Shown here: positions 9,401 to 16,379 of the stretch, piece after piece | How the letters are laid out: the number at the start of each line of letters is the position of its first letter | Position numbering within the stretch: position 1 is the stretch's first letter | Assembly (NCBI GenBank): GCA_022825135.1 | Contig: JAJDYN010000014.1 | Location: 1 to 64,000, forward strand | Direction of reading: 5' to 3' | DNA from: Gemmatimonadota bacterium | GTDB taxonomy: Bacteria > Gemmatimonadota > Gemmatimonadetes > Longimicrobiales > Gaopeijiaceae | Length of the DNA stretch: 64,000 nucleotides | Program-made: the position numbers and the translations under genes | Notes under the pieces: generated by a model | Seen by the model: only the letters and a program-made list of their open reading frames with translations | What the model was told of the DNA's origin: nothing | Database searches by the model: none

Positions 9401-10000
9401 TCAACCGGCTCTCAGTCTGGCCCGCCGCCGCGCCGCCAGGTCCTCGGCGCGCACCTCCAGTACGTCGGCAACCGTCCTCAGGCCGTCGATGACGTTCTGG
9501 ATGTGCTCGGGCCGCGGCAGCCCGATGAGCTCGACTCCGCGCGCAACCTCGCCGCGGTGCACGCCGGCGGCGAAGGACTTGTCCTTCAGCTTCTTGGCCA
9601 CCGACCTGGGCTTCAGGTCGTCGATGCCGTTTGGACGGACCAGGCAGCACGCGTAGACCAGGCCGCTCAGTTCGTCGCAGGCGCACAGGACCTTGTCGAG
9701 GTCGGTCTCCGGCGGGACGTCCGTGAGGTCCGGGTATCCGTGCGCCAGCACGGCGTGGATGACCTCCTCCGGATAGCCGTCCTCGCGCAGACGCGCGACC
9801 CCGCGGTGCGGGTGCTCGTCCGGGTGCTTCTCCCAGTCCAGGTCGTGCAGGAGGCCGGCCAGGCCCCAGGTTTCCTCGTCGGCTCCGTACTTGCGGGCAT
9901 AGAAGCGCACGGCGGCCTCCACCGCGTACATGTGCTTCCTGAGCCCCTCGTTGTCGACCCATTCGTGCAGCAGGGCCAGCGCGTCCTGGCGGCTGGGCAT
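9401..10000 (-). CDS. HD domain-containing protein
   Basis: This 199-residue protein carries an HD phosphohydrolase domain. Its key motif is LLHDLDWEKHP with His52-Asp53, preceded by a His in LRKHMYAVE and followed by a further His in AHGYP. HDIG-type proteins of this length are predicted metal-dependent nucleotide or phosphate-ester hydrolases with unknown substrate. Two starts are possible: an ATG at 10030 that overlaps the nth stop as ATGA, and the ATG at 10000 chosen here, which has AAGGA nine bases upstream. Gene order nth-HD suggests co-transcription. The 145 bases downstream to 9255 hold no gene. Confidence 0.85.
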   Translation of the reverse strand: MPSRQDALALLHEWVDNEGLRKHMYAVEAAVRFYARKYGADEETWGLAGLLHDLDWEKHPDEHPHRGVARLREDGYPEEVIHAVLAHGYPDLTDVPPETDLDKVLCACDELSGLVYACCLVRPNGIDDLKPRSVAKKLKDKSFAAGVHRGEVARGVELIGLPRPEHIQNVIDGLRTVADVLEVRAEDLAARRRARLRAG

Positions 10001-10026
10001 CGGGCGTCGTCCTTGGTTCGGTGGGT

Positions 10027-10674
10027 TCATACGCTGGACGAGGGGCACAGGCGCGACAGCGCGCACTCCTCGCAGCGGGGTTTCCGGGCCGCGCAGACCT
10101 GGCGGCCGTGGAAGATCAGGAGATGGGCGAGCAGTGTCCAGCGCTCGCGCGGAAAGAGCTTCATGAGGTCGCGCTCGATGCGCACGGGATCCGGGTGGCG
10201 GGTGAAGCTCATGCGGTTCGCGAGGCGCTTCACGTGCGTGTCGACGACCACCCCCTCGTCGATCCCGAAGGCGTTCCCGAGGATGACGTTGGCGGTCTTG
10301 CGGCCGATGCCCGGCAGCGCCACCAGTTCCTTCATGTTGCGCGGCAGCTCGTTTCCGTGCTTTTCCGCAACTGCCGTCGCCATGCCGATCAGGTTCTTCG
10401 CCTTGTTGCGGAAGAAGCCGGTGGAGTGGATCAGCTCTTCGAGCTCGTGCGGGCGTGCCCCGGCCAGGTCCAGCGCCTCCGGATAGCGCTCGAACAGGGC
10501 GGGCGTCACCTTGTTCACCCGCTCGTCGGTGCACTGCGCGGAGAGGATGGTCGCGACCGCCAGCTCGTACGGGTTGCGGTGGTGGAGGGCGCAGTGGGCA
10601 TCCGGGTAGCACTCGACGAGCAGTTCGTAGATGCGCGCGGCCCGCTCCTTTCTGGCCTTCACCGACTCTCTCAT
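10027..10674 (-). CDS. nth: Endonuclease III (DNA glycosylase/AP lyase)
   Basis: Nth removes oxidised pyrimidines and cuts the abasic site in base-excision repair. The 215 residues contain the helix-hairpin-helix LPGIGRKTANV with catalytic Lys126, the catalytic Asp145 (VVDTHVKR), and the [4Fe-4S] cluster cysteines 194, 201, 204 and 210 in the standard C-x6-C-x2-C-x5-C spacing. Length and order match E. coli Nth. It lies between an uncharacterised gene and the HD protein on the same strand. Confidence 0.97.
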   Translation of the reverse strand: MRESVKARKERAARIYELLVECYPDAHCALHHRNPYELAVATILSAQCTDERVNKVTPALFERYPEALDLAGARPHELEELIHSTGFFRNKAKNLIGMATAVAEKHGNELPRNMKELVALPGIGRKTANVILGNAFGIDEGVVVDTHVKRLANRMSFTRHPDPVRIERDLMKLFPRERWTLLAHLLIFHGRQVCAARKPRCEECALSRLCPSSSV

Positions 10675-10740
10675 GGCGCCCTCGCCGGTTTCGTGATTCG
10701 CGTCTGCGCGGACTCCCTCACCACGGCGGTACAGATCGCG

Positions 10741-11583
10741 TCATGGCGCCTCCGCGGTCGTGATCAGCTGCCAGGGCAAGGTGCTCGCGAGGGGCGCGCG
10801 ACCGGACGTGCCCGGCTCCATGGCCCCCTCGGGCGCACGCGACCCGGCTTCCCCACCCTTCGTTGGCGCGCCGGCTCGCAGCAATCCCCGCTCCAGCTGC
10901 CAGAAGAGGCGGCCCGCCAGCTTCACCACCTCCCCGAGCGTCTCGATCGAGCAAAGGTCCTCGCCGCCCGGCAAGGTACTCGCGAAGTCGTCGCCCTGCC
11001 GGCGCACGGTCGCGGCAGCCCAGCCGCTCGCCTCCTCCCCGGGGATCTCCGGTACCGGCATCACTCCGAGTCCGGGGCGGTCCGCCCGCATCCCGCTCGC
11101 CACCATGAGGTGCAGGCGATGGGCGGGGGTCAGCACCCAGAAGAAGCCGTCAAGCGACTCGGCAGGGCCGCCCGCCTCGGGACGCGCCCAGAACAGGTAG
11201 TGCGGCAGCTGCACGTAGCCGGCTCCGGAGGGAGCCGCGAAGGCCCAGTCCGCCGGCACCGGCGGCATGCCGGCGCGCGTCACCTGGTGGGCGGCCTCGT
11301 TCCCGAGGAGGTACAGGTGCTCCCCGGCGCTCCAGAAATGGAAGGCATGGAAGAGGATGACGCCGTATTGCACGAACAGGACCGGGTTTTCGTCCTCGAC
11401 GCGGATGTCGGCGATCGCGCGCCGGGACTGTTCGAGCATGCTGAAGGCGCCCGGGTCCCAGATGTCCACGCCCCGCCGGTCCGCCTCCTCCCGGATCAAC
11501 TCGAAGCGCTCCTCCGCGAAGGCCCGGCCCGGGAGGGCCATCTCGTACGGCGTGACGCGGGCGTAGCGGTCGTGAATCCTCAT
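10741..11583 (-). CDS. Uncharacterised protein coupled to a zincin
   Basis: I do not recognise this 280-residue protein. It has no signal peptide or membrane helix. It is rich in aromatic residues in its middle (VQYGVILFHAFHFW and LPHYLFWARP), with a scattered set of His residues, and ends in a low-complexity Gly/Ala/Pro stretch. The start ATG overlaps the stop of the upstream zincin gene as ATGA, so the two are made together and may act together. The conserved-looking aromatic core suggests a real gene; the function is unknown. Confidence 0.75.
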   Translation of the reverse strand: MRIHDRYARVTPYEMALPGRAFAEERFELIREEADRRGVDIWDPGAFSMLEQSRRAIADIRVEDENPVLFVQYGVILFHAFHFWSAGEHLYLLGNEAAHQVTRAGMPPVPADWAFAAPSGAGYVQLPHYLFWARPEAGGPAESLDGFFWVLTPAHRLHLMVASGMRADRPGLGVMPVPEIPGEEASGWAAATVRRQGDDFASTLPGGEDLCSIETLGEVVKLAGRLFWQLERGLLRAGAPTKGGEAGSRAPEGAMEPGTSGRAPLASTLPWQLITTAEAP

Positions 11584-12344
11584 CGCGGATCAGCGGGCCT
11601 GCCGGGATCCGGGACCCGCGCGGAAGCGCCTCCCGTCCGGCGCGCCACCGCCTCCGACTCCCACAGCTCCTCCGCGGGCCGCTTCAGGAACGCCTCCCAC
11701 CATCTGCGCTTGCGCACCAGCACAAGCTGTAGCTCTCCCGGCCCGCAATCCACACCGTCGATCCAGACGAAGTGCGCGTCCCCCAAGCGCTCGGGCGCGT
11801 CGATGCGAAAACCCTCACCGCGCCAGTCGAAGCCCACCTCGCCGGCCCGCGCGAGCCGCTCGTCGGTCCACTCCTGCTCGATGAAGAAATCGGTCTCGAC
11901 ACGGAAGACCCCCGGGGCGATCTCATCCCCTGACTGATAGTAGCAGGGATCGAAGTCGAGCCCCTCGCTCCGCTTGAAGGACTCCTCCATGGCGTAGTCG
12001 ACGCCCCCGAGTTCATCCTGGTCCGCGAGCGACTCGAGGTGGTGCCGCACCTCGTGGGTGAGGGTCTCCCACAGCTCGCCCTCCCAGTCGAAACCGGGAT
12101 CGAGCCGGGACAGTTCGCGGAAGGAGCCGTAGTAGAGGGCGACCACCGAGCGCGTCGTTTCGGGCCCCTGCCAGTCCGACGGATACGACTCCGTCGAGCA
12201 CATGCCCAGCGTATAGATGTCCGGGAACACCGGATGCGGGAGCGCCTCCTGGCGCACCGAGAGCCCGTCCAACCCGCTCGTGTAGTCCTCCGGAATCTCG
12301 CGAAAGGCCCGCCGCGCGGCCCTCTCGAACTCGCGAAACCTCAT
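11580..12344 (-). CDS. Zincin-like metallopeptidase family protein
   Basis: The protein has 254 residues. Residues 1-110 resemble the small zincin family (PF06262-like): an N-terminal helix ending in EIPEDY, a strand region, an LYYG segment and the zinc motif HEVRH at 97-101, followed by His102 and Glu104. About 150 further residues, absent from typical members, follow and contain several Trp and acidic residues. No signal peptide is visible, so it is probably cytoplasmic. It is translationally coupled to the downstream uncharacterised gene and lies 39 bases after the NSS transporter gene. The substrate is unknown. Confidence 0.7.
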   Translation of the reverse strand: MRFREFERAARRAFREIPEDYTSGLDGLSVRQEALPHPVFPDIYTLGMCSTESYPSDWQGPETTRSVVALYYGSFRELSRLDPGFDWEGELWETLTHEVRHHLESLADQDELGGVDYAMEESFKRSEGLDFDPCYYQSGDEIAPGVFRVETDFFIEQEWTDERLARAGEVGFDWRGEGFRIDAPERLGDAHFVWIDGVDCGPGELQLVLVRKRRWWEAFLKRPAEELWESEAVARRTGGASARVPDPGRPADPR

Positions 12345-12383
12345 TCCCTCGCCGTACCCGGACGACCATCGGCCCGCCCGACG

Positions 12384-13841
12384 TCAACCGGACGAACCGG
12401 CGCTCCCCCTCAGGGTCGTCCGCGTGATCCTCTTGTTCAGCGCCCACAGGATGAGGATCACCGCCGCCGCCTGGATGACCACGCTCCCGACGTTGTACGG
12501 GCTGAACAGCGTCCAGGTCTCCGCGAAGCTCTCGCCGCGGGCGCTCCACAGGAACCACACCATGAGCACCACGGCCTCGACCATCACCAGCCGGATCGCC
12601 CAGTCCCACCAGGCCCCGATGTGGATGTCGGAATCGCCCGTGTTGATGAACTTGCGGCGCCACTCGGTCACCCCGTAGCGCACCACGGCGAAGGCGAAGA
12701 AGAAGCCCGAAAGCATCAGCCCCACGCCCCACACCCAGTCCTGGTTGTGGAAGAAGTCCATGTTGAGCGCGCTCGGGACGCCGCACAGCAGCGATGCGAT
12801 GCCGACGATGGCCACGGCCCGCCCGCGCGCGATCCCCGCGTCGCGCAGAACTCGGCTGGCGAGCTCGATCATCGCCACCAGGCTCGTCCACGCCGCGAAC
12901 ACCAGCGCCAGGAAGAAGAGGATCATGAAGAACTGGCCGCCGGGCATGAGCGCAAAGAGCTGCGGCACCCAGATGAAGGTGATGCCCTCGTTCCCCGCCC
13001 CGACGATCTGGCTGGCGGCGTCCGGCATCACCGAGAAGACCGTGCACAGCACCATGATGCCCGCCAACAGCGACATGGAGTTGTTGCCGAAGCCGATCAC
13101 GAAGGCGTTGAGCGCCGTGTCCTCTCGTTTTCGCATGTAGATGGCGTACGTGAGCACCAGCCCCCATCCGGCGCCCGTGTCCCACGCGTTCTGGGTCAGC
13201 GCCTCGAGCCAGATGCGGTAGTCGCCCAGCTCGCTGAAGTTGGGGGTGAAGAGGAACGCGAGGCCCGCGGAGGCGCCCGGCAGCGTAAGGGCCCGGATGG
13301 CCAGCACGACCACCAGAATGATGAGGCTGGGGATCAGGAAGCGGGCGGCGGTCTCGATGCCCTTGACTCCCTTCGACACCACGAACACCCCCATGCCCAG
13401 AGCGATGGCGTGCGTGATCATCGCCGAAGGCGTGGCGGCGAAGGAGTTCCAGAAGGCGTCGGGCACTTCCGTGGGAATCTCGCGCGTGATGGACGCCCAC
13501 AGGAAGCGCAGCGTCCAGCCCATCACCACGCTGTAGTAGAACATGATCGCGGCGGCCACCCAGGCGACCCAGGCGCCCATCCAGCCGAATTTCGGCCCCA
13601 GGGTTGTGGCGAACGCGCCCACCGGCCCCTTGCGCACGGCCTTCCCCATCCCGAACTCGAGGATGAGCAGCGGCACGGACCAGAGGAGCAGGAAGCACAC
13701 CCACGCCACCAGGAAGTTGCCCCCGCCGTTGGTGGCCGCGATGCGCGGGAAGCGCCAGATGTTTCCGGTGCCGACCGCCATCCCCAGCATCGCCAGCAGC
13801 ATGCCCCAGCGCGAGCTGAACACCTCTGACCTGGACGCCAT
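12384..13841 (-). CDS. Sodium-dependent transporter, NSS (neurotransmitter:sodium symporter) family
   Basis: This 485-residue inner-membrane protein has about 12 predicted helices. Helix 1 carries the NSS signature GMAVGTGNIWRFP, with the unwound Gly segment that binds Na+ and substrate, followed by NGGGNFLVAW. Bacterial NSS proteins import amino acids with Na+. The short C-terminal extension and the MetS-like peptide encoded at 9133-9255 point toward the MetP/MhsT methionine/alanine group, but the substrate is inferred. The ATG lies 60 bases downstream of the glyS stop. Confidence 0.93.
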   Translation of the reverse strand: MASRSEVFSSRWGMLLAMLGMAVGTGNIWRFPRIAATNGGGNFLVAWVCFLLLWSVPLLILEFGMGKAVRKGPVGAFATTLGPKFGWMGAWVAWVAAAIMFYYSVVMGWTLRFLWASITREIPTEVPDAFWNSFAATPSAMITHAIALGMGVFVVSKGVKGIETAARFLIPSLIILVVVLAIRALTLPGASAGLAFLFTPNFSELGDYRIWLEALTQNAWDTGAGWGLVLTYAIYMRKREDTALNAFVIGFGNNSMSLLAGIMVLCTVFSVMPDAASQIVGAGNEGITFIWVPQLFALMPGGQFFMILFFLALVFAAWTSLVAMIELASRVLRDAGIARGRAVAIVGIASLLCGVPSALNMDFFHNQDWVWGVGLMLSGFFFAFAVVRYGVTEWRRKFINTGDSDIHIGAWWDWAIRLVMVEAVVLMVWFLWSARGESFAETWTLFSPYNVGSVVIQAAAVILILWALNKRITRTTLRGSAGSSG

Positions 13842-13901
13842 CCGCTTCTCCCGTGTTCGGTGGTTCCCCGCGTCTCGCCTGCCTCCGGAATGCCCGGCGC
13901 C

Positions 13902-15239
13902 TCAGCGCGCGAGCCGCTCCCGCAGGTAGTCTATCACGCCGTCCGCGTTCACGCGCACCTGCTCCAGGGTGTCGCGGTCGCGCACGGTGACCGTTCCGTC
14001 CTCGCTGGTCCGGCCGTCCACGGTGACGCACCAGGGCGTGCCCGCCTCGTCCTGGCGGCGGTAGCGGCGCCCGATGGAACCGGCCGCGTCGTAGAAGCTG
14101 GGGACGGCCGCGGCCTTGAAGGCGTCGTTCAGCCGGGTCGCGAACTCGGGCATGCCGTCCTTTCGGACCAGCGGGAAGATCGCCGCCTTGACCGGCGCCA
14201 GGCGCGGATGGATGCCGAGCACCGTGCGCCGGTCGCGCCCCACGTCCTGCTCGTAATACGCGTCCGAAAGCACCATCAGCAGCATGCGGTCGACCCCGGC
14301 GGCGGTCTCGACGACGTAGGGGATGTAGCGGCCTCCGCCCCCGGGCTCCACGTAGCGCATCTTCTTGCCCGAGTACTGCTGGTGCCGGGAGAGGTCGAAG
14401 TCGGTGCGGTTGTGAATGCCCTCCAGCTCCTTCCAGCCAATGGGGAACTCGTACTGGATGTCCACCGCCCGCTTCGCGTAGTGGGCCAGCTCGTCGGGTC
14501 CGTGCTCGCTGAAGCGGAGCGAATCGGCCCGGATGCCCAGCGTCCCGGTGTGGAACTCCATGCGCGCGTCGCGCCAGTGCTCGAACCACTCTTCGTCGGT
14601 TCCGGGCGTGACGAAGAACTGCATCTCGGCCTGCTCGAACTCGCGCGTGCGGAAGATGAAGTTGCCGGGCGTGATCTCGTTCCTGAACGCCTTGCCGATC
14701 TGGGCCACGCCGAAGGGCACCTTCTGGCGCGCGGTGGTCTGCACGTTGAGGAAGTTGACGTAGGAACCCTGCGCCGTCTCGGGACGCAGGTAGACGGTGG
14801 CCGCAGCCTCCTCCACCGGCCCCATGAACGTCTTGAACATCAGGTTGAAGAGCCTGGGCTCGCCGAGTTCGCAGGCCTTGAACGCGCCCGGCGCCTTGCT
14901 CGGCTTCCTGCCGCAGCGGGCGCCCTCCATTTCGTCGGCGCGAAAACGCTTCTTGCAGGTCTTGCACTCCACGAGCGGATCGGTGAAGCCGTCGACGTGC
15001 CCCGAAGCCTCCCACACGCGCGGATGCATGAGGATGGCCGCGTCCACGCCCTCGACGTCGTCGCGCTGATGCACCATCGCGCTCCACCAGGCCTCCTTGA
15101 TGTTGCGCTTGAGTTCGATGCCCAGCGGCCCGTAGTCCCACACCGATCCGGTGCCGCCGTAGATCTCCGAGGACTGGAAGACGTACCCGCGGCGCTTGGT
15201 CAGCGAAACGAGCTTGTCCATGCTATCCAGTTGAGGCAT
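13902..15239 (-). CDS. glyS: Glycyl-tRNA synthetase, dimeric class II type
   Basis: This enzyme charges tRNA-Gly. It is the single-chain alpha2 type shared with archaea and eukaryotes, not the alpha2beta2 GlyQ/GlyS type. The 445 residues open with the KRRGYVFQSSEIYGG segment typical of the type. They also contain WDYGPLG, a zinc-knuckle-like CKTCKKRF, motif 2 (FRNEITPGNF), and motif 3 near the C-terminal anticodon-binding domain. Starts at GTG 15251, ATG 15239 and ATG 15221 are all possible; 15239 is chosen because AAGG lies about 11 bases upstream. Confidence 0.95.
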   Translation of the reverse strand: MPQLDSMDKLVSLTKRRGYVFQSSEIYGGTGSVWDYGPLGIELKRNIKEAWWSAMVHQRDDVEGVDAAILMHPRVWEASGHVDGFTDPLVECKTCKKRFRADEMEGARCGRKPSKAPGAFKACELGEPRLFNLMFKTFMGPVEEAAATVYLRPETAQGSYVNFLNVQTTARQKVPFGVAQIGKAFRNEITPGNFIFRTREFEQAEMQFFVTPGTDEEWFEHWRDARMEFHTGTLGIRADSLRFSEHGPDELAHYAKRAVDIQYEFPIGWKELEGIHNRTDFDLSRHQQYSGKKMRYVEPGGGGRYIPYVVETAAGVDRMLLMVLSDAYYEQDVGRDRRTVLGIHPRLAPVKAAIFPLVRKDGMPEFATRLNDAFKAAAVPSFYDAAGSIGRRYRRQDEAGTPWCVTVDGRTSEDGTVTVRDRDTLEQVRVNADGVIDYLRERLAR

Positions 15240-15406
15240 ATCAGGTTGCACCTTGGTTGATCATGTTGTGCGGGAGATGTATCCGGCGTTGCGGTCCAAG
15301 CGTTCCGCCGGAGAGCCGGCCGGGATCCGGCATCTCGGCCGGGCGGCGGGCGCGGGTCGGGCCGGAATATCGGCAAGGCGCGGCGCAGCAGCAACCAACG
15401 GGACTG

Positions 15407-15434
15407 TTGCTTCCATCCCGGGCCGGGCCATATT
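15407..15434 (+). promoter_or_regulatory. Possible promoter of nfuA
   Basis: The 314-base interval 15240-15553 between the divergent glyS and nfuA genes holds no gene. On the plus strand TTGCTT (15407-15412), 16 bases, then CATATT (15429-15434) is the best promoter candidate and would give a leader of about 113 bases. The match is moderate. No convincing promoter for glyS was found on the other strand. Confidence 0.35.
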
Positions 15435-15553
15435 TCGTGGTTGCACGTAGCACGCCGGACCATTCTCGCCGACGCGGGATTCGTCCGCACGAACGGCCGA
15501 TCACCCAACGGAACACGGAGCCGCAAGGCCCTTCACGCAAAGGACGCCGATCG

Positions 15554-16135
15554 ATGTTGACCTTCACCGACAAAGCCCGCGAAATGGTGCTTTCCTTCAT
15601 GGGAGACGAGCCCGACGGAGAGCAGGCCCTGCGGGTGAAGATGGATGGGAGCCCCGTTGCGCCCAGCTTCGAGCTCACGCTGGTGGGCAGCGCGGACCGG
15701 GCCGACGACGACGTCACCATGGACGCAGGCGGCTTCACCGTGTTCGTCGACAGCACCAGCGCGCCCCGGCTGAAGGGCGCCACGGTCGACTTCATCGATG
15801 AGCTGAACCAGAGCGGCTTCGAGGTGAAGACGTCGCCGGAGGCCGACGGCCGCGGTGGCGGAGCGCCCACCGGCCCGATCGCCGAGCGCGTGACCGACCT
15901 TCTGAATCGCCAGGTGAATCCTTCCATCGCGGCCCATGGCGGCGAGATCCGGCTTGTCGACGTCCAGGACACCGAGATCTATCTGGAGATGATGGGCGGG
16001 TGCCAGGGGTGTGCGATGTCGCGCCTGACGCTGCGTCAGGGTGTGGAGAAGATGATCCACCAGTCCGTTCCCGAGGTCACCGCCATTCACGACATCACGG
16101 ACCATCAGGCCGGAGAGAACCCCTTCTTCAGCTAA
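15554..16135 (+). CDS. nfuA: Fe-S cluster carrier protein NfuA-like
   Basis: This 193-residue protein carries Fe-S clusters to target enzymes. Residues 1-100 form a degenerate A-type (HesB/IscA-like) domain that has lost its cysteines, as in E. coli NfuA. After a short Gly-rich linker comes a NifU C-terminal domain with the cluster-binding Cys150-x-x-Cys153 in GGCQGCAMS. The ATG has AAGGA nine bases upstream; the frame is open back to 15257, but that part is not conserved. The gene is alone on this strand here. Confidence 0.93.
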   Translation: MLTFTDKAREMVLSFMGDEPDGEQALRVKMDGSPVAPSFELTLVGSADRADDDVTMDAGGFTVFVDSTSAPRLKGATVDFIDELNQSGFEVKTSPEADGRGGGAPTGPIAERVTDLLNRQVNPSIAAHGGEIRLVDVQDTEIYLEMMGGCQGCAMSRLTLRQGVEKMIHQSVPEVTAIHDITDHQAGENPFFS

Positions 16136-16307
16136 GGGTGGACGGCAGTGGCGGCGGACGGCCGCAGCCAGCCCATCCGATCCATCATGCCCCGACTCTT
16201 CCTGCCGCGCCGGCAAACCGGGTCATGACCGACGGATCGCACGAAGGATAGCCGACTCCACATCGCGTGACGCCTGGCCGCACTCCATACATTGGGGTGA
16301 TTTGTAG

Positions 16308-16343
16308 TTGTTTTGTCGCTTTTCACACGTATTTTGTCACAAA
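16308..16343 (+). promoter_or_regulatory. AT-rich promoter with TTTGTnACAAA palindrome before the Cache-barrel gene
   Basis: Bases 16290-16350 are strikingly AT-rich for this genome. TTGTTT (16308-16313), 16 bases, then TATTTT (16330-16335) forms a plausible sigma70 promoter. The 11-base palindrome TTTGTCACAAA (16333-16343) overlaps the -10 and the predicted start, a position that would let a bound protein repress. The Shine-Dalgarno GGGAGG lies further down, six bases before the ATG at 16380. The rest of 16136-16290 shows nothing recognisable. Confidence 0.4.
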
Positions 16344-16379
16344 TATCTGTTCCGTGTTCCCCCGGCACGGGAGGCCGTC

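Noticed and set aside
12013..15141. A minus-strand open frame of over 1000 codons spanning glyS and the NSS gene
   Set aside because: It runs in a different frame through two well-supported genes and has no coherent protein features.
15257..15553. Upstream extension of nfuA
   Set aside because: Arg/Pro-rich, unconserved, and it would include the likely promoter; the ATG at 15554 has AAGGA at a proper distance.
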